Positions 8,918-19,418 of a stretch of 64,000 nucleotides of DNA are shown one piece after another. Where the stretch lies: positions 434,001-498,000 of the forward strand of contig JADJMW010000001.1 of assembly GCA_016709385.1 (NCBI GenBank), written 5' to 3'. A program made the position numbers and the translations under genes. This DNA is from Candidatus Rubrivivax defluviihabitans. GTDB lineage: Bacteria; Pseudomonadota; Gammaproteobacteria; Burkholderiales; Burkholderiaceae_C. The notes under the pieces were generated by a model that ran no database searches, was not told the DNA's origin, and worked only from the letters and a program-made list of their open reading frames with translations. How positions within the stretch are numbered: the stretch's first letter is position 1; the number at the start of each line of letters is the position of its first letter.

Positions 8918-9586
8918 ATGGCCACACAACTCGACCTGCAGGAACAAGAACAACTCGACGCGCTCAAGGCGTTCTGGAACAAGCAGGGCAACCTCATCAC
9001 CTGGGCCCTGGTGCTGGTGCTGGGCGCCTTCGCGGCCTGGAACGGCTGGCAGTGGTACCAGCGCGACCAGGCCGCGAAGGCCGGTGCCCTGTTCGACGAA
9101 CTCGACCGCGCCGCGCGGGCCGGCGACGCCGAACGGGCCGGCCGCGTCTTCGCCGACCTGAGCACGCGCTATCCGGGCACCGCCTATGCGCAGCAGGGCG
9201 GCCTGCTGGCGGCGCGCACCCAGTTCGACAAGGGGCAGGCCGACGCCGCCAAGGCCTCGCTGGCCTGGGTGGCCGGCCATGCCGTCGAGGAGGAGATGCG
9301 CACCGTCGCCCGCCTGCGCCTGGCCGCGCTGCAGGCCGAGGCGAAGCAGTACGACGAGGCGTTGCAGACCTTGTCCGCGGCCACCACCCCCGGCTTCGAG
9401 GGCCTGGTGCAGGATCGTCGTGGCGACATCCTGCTCGCCCAGGGCAAGAGGGATGAAGCGCGCGGCGCGTACCAGGCCGCCTACCAGGCCATCGGCGAAC
9501 GGGTCGACTACCGCCGCCTCGTCGAGGCCAAGCTCACCGCGCTGGGCGCCGCACCCGCGGCCTCGGCGGCCGGAGCCGGGCGGTGA
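8918..9586 (+). CDS. yfgM: YfgM-family tetratricopeptide membrane protein
   Basis: 222-residue protein with a short cytoplasmic N-terminus, one transmembrane helix at about 27-46 (ITWALVLVLGAFAAWNGW), and a periplasmic TPR-like domain. YfgM in E. coli is an ancillary SecYEG-associated subunit working with PpiD in periplasmic chaperoning. The conserved order hisS-yfgM-bamB-der supports the call. Its stop overlaps the GTG start of bamB (GTGA). Gene name by homology and position; function in this organism is inferred. Confidence 0.88.
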   Translation: MATQLDLQEQEQLDALKAFWNKQGNLITWALVLVLGAFAAWNGWQWYQRDQAAKAGALFDELDRAARAGDAERAGRVFADLSTRYPGTAYAQQGGLLAARTQFDKGQADAAKASLAWVAGHAVEEEMRTVARLRLAALQAEAKQYDEALQTLSAATTPGFEGLVQDRRGDILLAQGKRDEARGAYQAAYQAIGERVDYRRLVEAKLTALGAAPAASAAGAGR

Positions 9587-10704
9587 ATCTGCGGGCGGCC
9601 GTCCGTTGGCTGGCCCTGGCAGGGATCGCAGCGCTGGCGGGCTGCGCCTCGTCCGACAAGCCGCCGCCGACGCCGCTGGAGACGGTCGAGCCCAGGATCG
9701 CCGGTCGTCAGGTCTGGGCCTCCAGCGTCGGCCGCGTCGGCTTTCCACTCGTGCCGGCCGCCCATGGCGGGGTGTTCTACGTGGCCTCTGGCGACGGCGA
9801 GGTACTGGCCCTGCAGGCCGACAACGGGACCGTGCTCTGGCGCGCCAGTGCCGGTGGCGCCTTGTCCGCCGGCGTTGGCAGCGACGGCCGCTTCACCAGC
9901 GTGGTGACGCGCGGCAACGAAGTCGTCACCTTCGACGGGGGGCGCGAACTCTGGCGCAAGCGCCTGCCTTCGAGCGTGGTGACGCCGCCGCTGGTGGCCG
10001 GAGAACGCGTCTTCGTGATGGGCGTGGACCGCGCGGTGCACGCCTTCGACGCCCTCGACGGGCGCCGGCTTTGGCTGCTGCAGCGCCCGGGCGACGCGCT
10101 GACGCTGGCGCAGGCCGGCGTGATCGCGGCCTTCCGCAACACGCTGCTGGTGGGGCAGGGCGCGCGGCTGGCGGGCGTCGATCCGGTGCGCGGCAACGTG
10201 CTATGGGAGGTGCCGATGGCCTCGCCGCGCGGCACCAACGAGGTCGAGCGACTGGCCGACCTGGTGGGCCCCGCGGTGCGCATCGGCAACCTGGTCTGCG
10301 CGCGCGCCTTCCAGTCGGCCGTGGCCTGCGCCGACGCCAGCCGCGGTGCGCTGACGTGGTCGCGCAATGTCGGCGGCATCCAGGCGGTGGGCGGCGACGC
10401 AAGGCACCTCGTCGGCGCCGACGCCAGCGACCGGCTCACGGCCTGGCGCATCGCCACCGGCGACGTGGCCTGGACCAGCGAGAAGCTGCTCTTCCGCGGA
10501 CTGAGCGGTGCGACCGTGGTGGGCCCGGTGGTGGCTTTCGGCGACGTCGAAGGCCAGGTGCATTTCCTGTCCATCGAAACCGGCGAGACGCAATTGCGGC
10601 TGCCCACCGACGGCACCCCGGTGGCGGGCACGCCGGTGCTTTCGGGCACCACGCTGCTCGTCGTCACCCAGAAGGGCGGGCTGTTCGCTTTCCGGCCCAA
10701 CTGA
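9583..10704 (+). CDS. bamB: Outer-membrane assembly lipoprotein BamB
   Basis: 373-residue beta-propeller lipoprotein of the BAM complex, which folds beta-barrel proteins into the outer membrane. A signal peptide ends in a lipobox with Cys21 (AALAGCASSDK), followed by PQQ-like propeller repeats (for example ALQADNGTVLWRASAGG and AFDALDGRRLWLLQRPG). It starts with GTG overlapping the yfgM stop, and its stop shares one base with the der start. The core barrel subunit bamA is at 32.3 kb. Confidence 0.95.
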   Translation: MNLRAAVRWLALAGIAALAGCASSDKPPPTPLETVEPRIAGRQVWASSVGRVGFPLVPAAHGGVFYVASGDGEVLALQADNGTVLWRASAGGALSAGVGSDGRFTSVVTRGNEVVTFDGGRELWRKRLPSSVVTPPLVAGERVFVMGVDRAVHAFDALDGRRLWLLQRPGDALTLAQAGVIAAFRNTLLVGQGARLAGVDPVRGNVLWEVPMASPRGTNEVERLADLVGPAVRIGNLVCARAFQSAVACADASRGALTWSRNVGGIQAVGGDARHLVGADASDRLTAWRIATGDVAWTSEKLLFRGLSGATVVGPVVAFGDVEGQVHFLSIETGETQLRLPTDGTPVAGTPVLSGTTLLVVTQKGGLFAFRPN

Positions 10705-12041
10705 TGAAACCCGTCATCGCCATCGTCGGCCGCGCCAACGTGGGCAAGTCGACGCTCTTCAACCGCATCACCAAGAGCCGCGATGCCATCGTGGCCGATT
10801 TCGCCGGCCTCACGCGCGACCGCCACTACGGCAATGCGCGGCTGGGCGGGCGCGAATTCATCGTCGTCGACACCGGTGGCTTCGAGCCCGACAAGCCCAG
10901 CGGGGTGGTCGCCGAGATGGCCAAGCAGACGCGGCAGGCGGTGGCCGAGGCCGATGCGGTGATCTTCGTCGTCGACGTGCGCGGCGGGCTTTCGGCGCAG
11001 GACCACGACATCGCGCGTTACCTGCGCGCGCAGCAAAAGCGCGTGGTGCTGGCGGCGAACAAGGCCGAGGGCATGACGGATTCGCCGTTGCTGGGCGAAT
11101 TCTTCGAACTCGGCATCGGCACACCGCACCCCATTTCTTCGGCGCACGGGCAGGGCATCCGCAGCCTGCTGGAAGCGGCGCTGGAAGGCTTCCCCGAAGG
11201 CGAGGCCGAGGCAGAGCCCGAGCCGGCCGACGCCCCGGTGCGGCTGGCGGTGGCCGGGCGGCCCAACGTCGGCAAGAGCACGCTCATCAATGCCTGGCTG
11301 GGCGAGGAACGCCTGGTCGCCTTCGACCAGCCCGGCACCACGCGCGACGCCATCCACGTGCCCTTCGAGCGCGACGGCCGCCGGTTCGAACTCATCGACA
11401 CCGCCGGACTGCGCCGGCGCGGGAAAGTCTTCGAGGCGATCGAGAAGTTCTCGGTCGTCAAGACGCTGCAGGCCGTGGCCGACGCCCATGTGGTGGTGCT
11501 GCTGCTCGACGCCACCCAGGGCGTGAGCGAACAGGACGCGCACATCGCGGGCTACATCCTGGAGTCGGGCCGTGCCGTGGTGCTGGCGGTGAACAAGTGG
11601 GACGCCACCGACGACTACCAGCGCCAGACGCTGCAGCGTTCCATCGAGAGCCGGCTCTCGTTCCTGAAATATGCGCCGGTGCTGCACATCTCGGCCATCC
11701 GGCGCACGGGGCTGACGGCGCTGTGGAAGGCCATCCTGCAGGCGCACGCGTCGGCCACGATCAAGATGCCCACGCCGGTGTTGACGCGACTGGTGCACGA
11801 AGCCGCCGAGCACCAGGCGCCGCGCCGCGACGGCCGCTTCCGGCCGAAGATGCGGTATGCCCACCAGGGCGGCATGAACCCGCCACTGGTGGTGATCCAC
11901 GGCACCTCGCTGGACCACGTGACCGAGAGCTACAAGCGTTACTTGGAAGGTCGCCTGCGCGAGCACTTCAAGCTGGTGGGCACACCCGTGCGCATCGAGA
12001 TGCGGTCCGCGGCCAACCCCTTCGACGACAAGGCCAATTGA
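10704..12041 (+). CDS. der: Ribosome-biogenesis GTPase Der (EngA)
   Basis: 445-residue double GTPase needed for 50S assembly. Two G domains are seen in tandem: the first P-loop GRANVGKST at the N-terminus, the second GRPNVGKST near residue 187, each followed by its own G3 (DTGG, DTAG) and G4 (NKAE, NKWD) motifs, then a C-terminal KH-like domain (PVRIEMRSAANPF). Coupled to bamB by a TGATG overlap. Length and motif set are typical. hfq follows after 79 bases. Confidence 0.97.
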   Translation: MKPVIAIVGRANVGKSTLFNRITKSRDAIVADFAGLTRDRHYGNARLGGREFIVVDTGGFEPDKPSGVVAEMAKQTRQAVAEADAVIFVVDVRGGLSAQDHDIARYLRAQQKRVVLAANKAEGMTDSPLLGEFFELGIGTPHPISSAHGQGIRSLLEAALEGFPEGEAEAEPEPADAPVRLAVAGRPNVGKSTLINAWLGEERLVAFDQPGTTRDAIHVPFERDGRRFELIDTAGLRRRGKVFEAIEKFSVVKTLQAVADAHVVVLLLDATQGVSEQDAHIAGYILESGRAVVLAVNKWDATDDYQRQTLQRSIESRLSFLKYAPVLHISAIRRTGLTALWKAILQAHASATIKMPTPVLTRLVHEAAEHQAPRRDGRFRPKMRYAHQGGMNPPLVVIHGTSLDHVTESYKRYLEGRLREHFKLVGTPVRIEMRSAANPFDDKAN

Positions 12042-12076
12042 CGTTATGCCACTGGCCCGGCGCCGTTCGGCGACGC

Positions 12077-12085
12077 TGTGATAAC
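12077..12085 (+). promoter_or_regulatory. Possible extended -10 promoter element for hfq
   Basis: A TG-T-GATAAC sequence resembles an extended -10 (TGnTATAAT, four of six core bases) about 36 bases before the hfq GTG. There is no convincing -35. This is a weak call. Confidence 0.3.
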
Positions 12086-12120
12086 GTCTTCGGCTTCCCC
12101 CACTCATCACGGAGCATATC

Positions 12121-12363
12121 GTGAGCAACAAAGGCCAACTTTTGCAGGACCCCTTTTTGAACCTGCTGCGCAAGGAGCATGTGCCGGTGTCGATCTACCT
12201 CGTCAACGGCATCAAGCTCCAGGGCCACATCGAGTCCTTCGACCAGTACGTGGTGCTGCTGCGCAACACCGTGACGCAGATGGTCTACAAGCACGCCATC
12301 TCCACCGTGGTGCCCAGCCGCGCGGTCAATTTCCACCCCGCCGAGAGCGGCGAATCGGCCTGA
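12121..12363 (+). CDS. hfq: RNA chaperone Hfq
   Basis: 80-residue Hfq, the hexameric Sm-like protein that pairs small RNAs with mRNAs. The Sm1 region (QDPFLNLLRKEHVPVSIYLV) and Sm2 motif (YKHAIS) are complete, and the C-terminal tail is short, as usual in betaproteobacteria. The start is GTG with a GGAG eight bases upstream. It lies between der and hflX, the common beta/gammaproteobacterial arrangement. Confidence 0.97.
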   Translation: MSNKGQLLQDPFLNLLRKEHVPVSIYLVNGIKLQGHIESFDQYVVLLRNTVTQMVYKHAISTVVPSRAVNFHPAESGESA

Positions 12364-12388
12364 TGCCCGCCGCAGACGGCCAGCAGCC

Positions 12389-13630
12389 TTGAGTTCCGCC
12401 ACTGCCCCCGCCGCACCGGGTGGCGCCGAGCCCACGCGTGCGGTGCTCGTCGGCGTCGACATCGGCGGGGACCCTCGCTTCGACGCCACGCTGGACGAAC
12501 TCGCGCTGCTCGCCGCGTCTGCCGGCGACCTGACGGTGGCGCGCGTGACGGCGCGGCGCCGTGCACCCGACCCGGCGCTCTTCGTCGGCTCGGGCAAGGC
12601 CGACGAGATCAAGGCGCTGGTCGCGGCCACCGAAGCGCACGGCGTGATCTTCGACCAGGCGCTGTCGCCGGCGCAGCAACGCAACCTGGAACGCCACCTG
12701 GGCGTGCCGGTGGCCGACCGCACCTCGCTCATCCTGGACATCTTCGCCGACCGTGCGCAGAGCCACGAAGGCAAGCTGCAGGTGGAACTCGCACGGCTGC
12801 AGTACATGGCCACGCGGCTGGTGCGGCGCTGGTCGCACCTGGAGCGGCAGCAGGGCGGGATCGGCACGCGCGGTGGCCCCGGCGAGGCGCAGATCGAGCT
12901 CGACCGGCGCATGATCGGCGATCGCATCAAATCGGTGAAGGAGCGGCTGGAGAAGGTCAAGCGGCAGCGCGGCACGCAGCGCAAGGCGCGCGAACGGCGC
13001 GGCACCTTCCGCATCTCGCTGGTGGGCTACACCAACGCCGGCAAGTCGACGCTGTTCAACGCGCTGGTCAAGGCCCGTGCCTACGCCGCCGACCAGCTCT
13101 TCGCCACGCTCGACACCACCACGCGCGCGCTCTGGCTGGGCGAGGCGCAGGCCTCGGTATCGCTGTCCGACACGGTGGGCTTCATCCGCGACCTGCCGCA
13201 CAAGCTGGTGGATGCCTTCGCGGCCACGCTGCAGGAAGCGGCCGATGCCGACCTGCTGCTGCACGTGATCGACGCGGCCAGCCCGCACCTGGCCGAGCAG
13301 CAGGCCGACGTCGACCGCGTGCTGCAGGAGATCGGTGCCGCCGAGGTGCCGCAACTGCTTGTCTTCAACAAGTGCGACCTGCTCGAGGCCTCGCGCCAGC
13401 CGCGCGAGGAAGCCGACGTTGTCGAAGTGCGCTCGGGCGTGCGGCGCCAGCGTGTCTTCGTCAGCGCCCGCACCGGCCAGGGTCTGCCGCGGCTGCGGCA
13501 GGCGATCGCCGAAATGGCCCTGGCGCACTTGAACGCCGCCGGCGCCCCCCCATCTGGCAGCTCTGTTTCTGCCGTCTCGCCGTTGGCCGCCGAAGCGGCT
13601 CTGGCCATCAACCCGCACCAGCATGCGTGA
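12389..13630 (+). CDS. hflX: Ribosome-associated GTPase HflX
   Basis: 413-residue HflX, a GTPase that binds and splits stalled or heat-damaged ribosomes. The N-terminal HflX domain is followed by the linker signature ERQQGGIGTRGGPGEAQIE and a G domain with P-loop GYTNAGKST near residue 212, G3 DTVGF and G4 NKCD. The start is a TTG 25 bases after hfq; I see no ATG that fits better. The final ~20 residues overlap hflK by 8 bases. The neighbourhood hfq-hflX-hflK-hflC is the classical one. Confidence 0.94.
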   Translation: MSSATAPAAPGGAEPTRAVLVGVDIGGDPRFDATLDELALLAASAGDLTVARVTARRRAPDPALFVGSGKADEIKALVAATEAHGVIFDQALSPAQQRNLERHLGVPVADRTSLILDIFADRAQSHEGKLQVELARLQYMATRLVRRWSHLERQQGGIGTRGGPGEAQIELDRRMIGDRIKSVKERLEKVKRQRGTQRKARERRGTFRISLVGYTNAGKSTLFNALVKARAYAADQLFATLDTTTRALWLGEAQASVSLSDTVGFIRDLPHKLVDAFAATLQEAADADLLLHVIDAASPHLAEQQADVDRVLQEIGAAEVPQLLVFNKCDLLEASRQPREEADVVEVRSGVRRQRVFVSARTGQGLPRLRQAIAEMALAHLNAAGAPPSGSSVSAVSPLAAEAALAINPHQHA

Positions 13631-14937
13631 TCCTGAATCCCCCCGTTTTCTTTTCCGGCTCGGTGCCGCTGCGGCGGCGCTGCGCGCCTGGCTGGCGGCG
13701 GCCCTGCGCCGCCGGCCGGTGCAGCCGTCCGGCTCCGGCGTGCTGATCTTCAACAACCGCAACGAGGGCCCGCCCGACCTCGACGAACTCTGGCGCGACT
13801 TCAACCGCAAGTTGAGTGGCCTGTTCGGCGGCAAGGGCGGCGGCGGGGGGCGTTCAGGCGGCGACGGCGGCGGTGGGCCGTCGTTCCAGCCCGACATGAA
13901 GAGTGCCGGCATCGGTGTCGGCCTGATCAGCGTCGTGGCGGTGCTGATCTGGCTCGGCAGCGGTTTCTTCATCGTGCAGGAAGGCTACCAGGCGGTGGTC
14001 ACCACCTTCGGCAAGTACAGCCACACCAAGGACGCCGGCTTCCAGTGGCGCATGCCCTATCCGGTGCAGGCGCACGAGGTGGTGGCAGTGACGCAGTTGC
14101 AGTCGGTGGAAGTGGGCCGCAATGCCGTGGTGCAGGCCACCGGGCTGCGCGACTCGTCGATGCTGACGCAGGACGAGAACATCGTCGACATCCGCTTCGT
14201 CGTGCAGTACCGCCGCGCCGACGCGCGCGCCTACCTGTTCGAGAACTACCGCCCCGACGAGGCCGTGGTCATGGCCGCCGAATCGGCGGTGCGCGAGATC
14301 GTCGGCCGCAGCAAGGTCGACCAGGTGCTTGTACGAGCAGCGCGACGCCATCGCCGCCGACCTGGTGAAGTCGATCCAGTCGCAGCTCGACCGCCTGAAG
14401 TCGGGCATCGTGGTTTCCAATGTCAATGTGCAGAACGTCTTCGTGCCTGATCAGGTGCAGGCGGCCTTCAACGATGCGTTGAAAGCCGGCGCGGACCGCG
14501 ACCGCTTCAAGAACGAAGGCCAGGCCTACGCCAGCGACGTGATCCCGAAGGCGCGCGGTACCGCGGCGCGCCTGCTCGAAGAGGCGGAAGGCTACAAGGC
14601 ACGCGTCACCGCGCAGGCCGAGGGCGATGCCCAACGCTTCCGCTCGGTGCTCGCCGAGTATCAGCGTGCGCCGGCCGTGACGCGCGACCGCCTCTATCTC
14701 GAGACCATGCAGCAGGTGTATTCGAATGTCTCCAAGATCATGGTCGACAGCCGGGCCGGCTCCAACCTGCTGTACCTGCCGCTGGACAAGCTGATGCAGC
14801 AAGGAGCCGCACCGGCGGCTGGCGCCGCAGCGGCGGCCAACGTGCCGTCGCCGGCTTCGGTCGACCCCACCGGCACCCAGAGTGTGGATATCCGTTCCCG
14901 CGACGGCGCGCGCACGCGCGACCGCGAGGGACGCTGA
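13623..14937 (+). pseudogene. hflK: hflK, FtsH protease modulator subunit, frameshifted by one extra base
   Basis: HflK is a membrane SPFH/band-7 protein that with HflC forms a cage around FtsH and tunes its proteolysis. The first frame (ATG 13623) encodes a Gly-rich N-terminus, a transmembrane helix (about residues 97-120) and the SPFH domain up to GRSKVDQV; it then runs into unrelated residues and ends at 14450. The family sequence resumes in another frame with LYEQRDAIAADLVKSIQSQL from 14329 and reaches the stop at 14937. Removing one base at 14328-14330 (CTT before GTAC) restores a continuous protein of about 437 residues. Either the gene is broken or the base is a consensus error; both halves are otherwise well conserved, and hflC next door is intact. 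Confidence 0.85.
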
Positions 14938-14949
14938 TCGGCAGGACCC

Positions 14950-15834
14950 ATGAATATGAACCGCATCGGACTCATCGTCGCTGGCGCCCTGGTGTTGCTG
15001 ATGATCGCCGCCAGCACCTTGTTCGTCGTCGACCAGCGCCAGGTCGGCGTGGTCTACGCGCTGGGCGAGATCAAGGAGGTCATCAACGAACCGGGGCTGA
15101 AGTTCAAGCTGCCGCCGCCATTCCAGAACGTGGTCTTCCTGGACAAGCGCGTGCAGACGCTGGACAGCCCCGAGACCCGGCCCATCTTCACCGCCGAGAA
15201 GAAGAGCCTGGTCATCGACTGGCTGGTCAAGTGGCGCCTGTCGGAACCGCGCCAGTTCATCCGCAACAACGGTGCCGACTTCCGCAACCTGGAAAACCGC
15301 CTGGCTCCGGTGGTGCAGGCGGCGTTCAACGAGGAGATCACCAAGCGCAACGTGACCAGCGTGCTGGCCACCGAACGCGAAAAGGTCATGAACGACGTGA
15401 AGACCCGGCTGATCGAGGAAGCGAAGGACTTCGGCATCGAGATCGTCGACGTGCGCATCAAGCGCGTGGACTTCGTCGCCGACATCACCGACTCGGTCTA
15501 CCGGCGCATGGAGTCCGAGCGCAAGCAGGTGGCCAACGAACTGCGCTCGCAGGGCGCGGCCGACGGCGAGAAGATCCGCGCCGACGCCGACCGCCAGCGC
15601 GAGGTGATCATCGCCGAGGCCTACCGCGACGCGCAGAAGGTCAAGGGCGAGGGCGACGCCAAGGCCTCGGCGCTGTACGCCGAGGCCTTCGGCCGCGACC
15701 CGCAGTTCGCGCAGTTCTACCGCAGCCTGGAGGCCTACCGGGCGAGCTTCCGCGAACGCAGCGACATGATGGTGCTCGACCCGAGCAGCGAATTCTTCCG
15801 CGCCATGCGCGGCGGCTTGCAGCAGAGCAAGTAG
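14950..15834 (+). CDS. hflC: FtsH protease modulator subunit HflC
   Basis: 294-residue SPFH-domain protein, partner of HflK in the periplasm-facing complex that regulates FtsH. An N-terminal signal-anchor helix (about 5-24, IGLIVAGALVLLMIAASTLF) is followed by the SPFH domain and a coiled coil rich in Glu/Lys/Arg (ELRSQGAADGEKIRADADRQ). It starts 12 bases after the hflK stop. Intact length and motifs argue against long-standing loss of this pathway. Confidence 0.95.
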   Translation: MNMNRIGLIVAGALVLLMIAASTLFVVDQRQVGVVYALGEIKEVINEPGLKFKLPPPFQNVVFLDKRVQTLDSPETRPIFTAEKKSLVIDWLVKWRLSEPRQFIRNNGADFRNLENRLAPVVQAAFNEEITKRNVTSVLATEREKVMNDVKTRLIEEAKDFGIEIVDVRIKRVDFVADITDSVYRRMESERKQVANELRSQGAADGEKIRADADRQREVIIAEAYRDAQKVKGEGDAKASALYAEAFGRDPQFAQFYRSLEAYRASFRERSDMMVLDPSSEFFRAMRGGLQQSK

Positions 15835-15874
15835 GCGGCGCGTCTCGCATCGACAAGCCCGCACCGATCCGGCC

Positions 15875-16060
15875 ATGGGCGACCTGCTGCTCGGCGCACT
15901 GGCCCTGATGCTGGTCATCGAAGGGCTGCTGCCCTTCCTCAGCCCCGGCAGCTGGCGCATGATGTTCGAGCGCGCCACGCGTTTGTCCGACGGTCAGATC
16001 CGCTTCGTGGGCCTGAGCAGCATGGTGGCGGGGCTGGTCTTGCTGGCCGTCTGGCGTTGA
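15875..16060 (+). CDS. DUF2065 small membrane protein
   Basis: 61-residue protein with two hydrophobic helices (LLLGALALMLVIEGLLPFL and VGLSSMVAGLVLLAVW) separated by a short charged loop around FERATRLSDGQIR. This is the DUF2065/YjeT family, found after hflC in many proteobacteria. Function is unknown; co-location suggests a link with the HflKC/FtsH membrane complex, but that is inference only. Confidence 0.85.
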   Translation: MGDLLLGALALMLVIEGLLPFLSPGSWRMMFERATRLSDGQIRFVGLSSMVAGLVLLAVWR

Positions 16061-16126
16061 TCCGCAGCGACGGCAGGGCGCATCGAGGTGCCCCGTACAA
16101 TGCCGCTTTCAACACCGGTCCGTTTC

Positions 16127-17314
16127 ATGCTGTCTGCTTGGCTGCTGCCCGAGCACATTGCCGACGTCCTGCCGACGCAGGCGCGACGCATCGAAGATCT
16201 GCGCCGCGGCCTGCTCGACCGGGCGCGCGGCTATGGCTTCGAGCTCGTGATGCCGCCGCTGCTGGAGCATCTGGAATCCCTGCTTTCGGGCACCGGTCGT
16301 GAACTCGACCTGCAGACCTTCAAGCTCGTCGACCAGCTCAGCGGCCGCACCTTGGGGCTGCGCGCCGATACCACGGCGCAGGCCGCGCGCATCGACGCAC
16401 ACCTGCTCAACCGCGAAGGCATCACCCGCCTGTGCTACTGCGGGCCGGTGCTGCATACGCGGCCGGCCGGGCTGGCGGCGACGCGCGAACCGCTGCAATT
16501 CGGCGCCGAGATCTTCGGCCACGCCGGCCTGGAAGCCGACCTGGAAGCGGCCGAGCTGGCGCTGGACTGCCTGCAGCTGGCCGGCGTGACGCAGCCCGTC
16601 ATCGACCTGGCCGACGCGCGCGTGCTGCGCGGCGTGCTGGCGGGGGTGCCGTTGGAAGCGGCGCAGTTGCAGGACGTGGCGCACGCGCTGTCGGAGAAGG
16701 ACGCCCCGGCCGTGGCCGCCCTCACGCGCGGCGCGCCTGAGGAGGCGCGTGCCGCGCTGCAGTCCCTGCTGCGGCTGTACGGAGGCGACGAGATGCTGGA
16801 CGCGGCGCGGCGCGAGCTGCCGGCGCGGGCGCTGGTGCGCCGGGCCCTGGACGACCTGCAGTGGCTGGCCATGCATTTGCGCCAGGCCTACCCCGACCTG
16901 CGCATCGGCTTCGATCTCTCCGACATGAGCGGCTATGCCTATTACAGCGGCCCGCGCTTCGCCGTCTACGGCGCCGGCTGCAGCGACGCGCTGGCGCGTG
17001 GCGGGCGCTACGACGAGGTCGGCGCCGTCTTCGGCCGCAACCGGCCGGCCGTGGGCTTCAGCCTCGACCTCAAGACCCTGGCCGAAGTGGCGGCCGCGAC
17101 GCCGCTACCCACCGCGATCCGCGCTCCCTGGGGCGAGGATCCCGACCTGCGTGCGGCGGTACGGCGTCTGCGCGCCGCCGGCGAGACCGTGCTCACCGTG
17201 CTGCCCGGGCACGAACCCGAGGTGGCGGCCTTCGACTGCGACCGCGAGCTGGTTCCGGTCGGTGGCCGCTGGGCGCTGCGCAGCGTCGACGCCGCGGCTG
17301 CGCCCACCCCCTGA
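16127..17314 (+). CDS. hisZ: ATP phosphoribosyltransferase regulatory subunit HisZ
   Basis: 395-residue HisS-like protein without the full tRNA-synthetase motifs. HisZ forms a hetero-octamer with the short form of HisG and is needed for the first step of histidine synthesis. The N-terminus (LSAWLLPEHIADVLPTQARR) and the class II core (ELDLQTFKLVDQLSGRTLGL, GFDLSDMSGYAYYSGPRFAV) identify it. ATG 16127 is preferred; GTG 16088 and ATG 16100 are in frame upstream. Compared with hisS at 7.6 kb it lacks the usual anticodon-binding domain. The placement before purA is typical of Burkholderiales. Confidence 0.92.
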   Translation: MLSAWLLPEHIADVLPTQARRIEDLRRGLLDRARGYGFELVMPPLLEHLESLLSGTGRELDLQTFKLVDQLSGRTLGLRADTTAQAARIDAHLLNREGITRLCYCGPVLHTRPAGLAATREPLQFGAEIFGHAGLEADLEAAELALDCLQLAGVTQPVIDLADARVLRGVLAGVPLEAAQLQDVAHALSEKDAPAVAALTRGAPEEARAALQSLLRLYGGDEMLDAARRELPARALVRRALDDLQWLAMHLRQAYPDLRIGFDLSDMSGYAYYSGPRFAVYGAGCSDALARGGRYDEVGAVFGRNRPAVGFSLDLKTLAEVAAATPLPTAIRAPWGEDPDLRAAVRRLRAAGETVLTVLPGHEPEVAAFDCDRELVPVGGRWALRSVDAAAAPTP

Positions 17315-17336
17315 TTCAACCGAGGACTCCAGACCC

Positions 17337-18678
<1,342 letters not shown>

Positions 18679-18707
18679 AGACAACGCACGACGAGGAGGT
18701 TGCGAGC

Positions 18708-19229
18708 ATGCTCACCGACGACGGCAAGCACCTGTACGTGTCCTGGGACGAATACCACCTGCTCACGGAGCGGCTGGCGCTGAAGGTGCACCACTCGGGC
18801 TGGGAGTTCGACCAGATCCTGTGCCTGGCGCGCGGCGGCATGCGGCCCGGCGACGTGCTCTCGCGCGTCTTCGACAAGCCGCTGGCGATCATGTCCACGA
18901 GTTCCTACCGCGCCGAGGCCGGCACCATCCAGGGCCGGCTGGACCTGGCCAAGTACATCACCATGCCCAAGGGCGAACTGGCCGGCCGCGTGCTGCTGGT
19001 CGACGACCTGGCCGATACCGGCCACACCTTGCGCGCAGTGGTCGAGCGCCTGCGCGGCATGCCGTCGATCCGGGAGCTGCGCGCCGCGGTGATCTGGGTC
19101 AAGGGCGTGTCGACCTACCTCCCCGACTACTACGTCGAAAACCTGCCGACCAGCCCCTGGATCCACCAGCCGTTCGAGGAATACGACGGCCTGCGCCCGG
19201 ACGGGCTGGCGAAGAAATTTGCCGTCTAA
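18708..19229 (+). CDS. Phosphoribosyltransferase family protein (hypoxanthine/xanthine type)
   Basis: 173-residue PRTase. The PRPP-binding loop is visible as VLLVDDLADTGHTL (about residues 98-111), preceded by a core beta-strand segment (DQILCLARGGMRPGDVLSRV). These proteins are annotated as purine salvage enzymes using hypoxanthine or xanthine (COG2236), and the position directly after purA fits a purine role. The ATG at 18708 has a strong GAGGAGG eight bases upstream. The exact base used cannot be read from the sequence. A hairpin follows seven bases after the stop. Confidence 0.85.
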   Translation: MLTDDGKHLYVSWDEYHLLTERLALKVHHSGWEFDQILCLARGGMRPGDVLSRVFDKPLAIMSTSSYRAEAGTIQGRLDLAKYITMPKGELAGRVLLVDDLADTGHTLRAVVERLRGMPSIRELRAAVIWVKGVSTYLPDYYVENLPTSPWIHQPFEEYDGLRPDGLAKKFAV

Positions 19230-19235
19230 AAACGA

Positions 19236-19263
19236 AAATGGCCGACATCGCTGTCGGCCATTT
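19236..19263. terminator. Bidirectional hairpin terminator between the phosphoribosyltransferase and tRNA-Leu
   Basis: A perfect 12-bp stem (AAATGGCCGACA / TGTCGGCCATTT) with a TCGC loop. Read on the minus strand it is followed by TTTTCGTTTTT, a good U-tract for ending the tRNA-Leu transcript; read on the plus strand it closes the purA operon with a poorer tract. Confidence 0.8.
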
Positions 19264-19286
19264 CACTCAACTTCGCTCAGTCTGTC

Positions 19287-19371
<85 letters not shown>

Positions 19372-19388
19372 CCGACTGAGAACCGAGG

Positions 19389-19418
19389 ATCATATCATCA
19401 AAGAAATCACTGCACCAA
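19389..19418 (-). promoter_or_regulatory. Candidate promoter of tRNA-Leu overlapping the rnr start
   Basis: On the minus strand TATGAT (bases 19389-19394) matches five of six -10 bases and lies 17 bases before the mature tRNA 5' end. A weak -35 (TTGGTG, 19413-19418) sits at 18-bp spacing. The same bases hold the Shine-Dalgarno and putative start of rnr on the other strand. Confidence 0.4.

Noticed and set aside
14321..14340. Programmed ribosomal frameshift in hflK
   Set aside because: No slippery heptamer, stop codon or downstream stimulator is evident, and HflK is not known to use recoding. Error or mutation is simpler.
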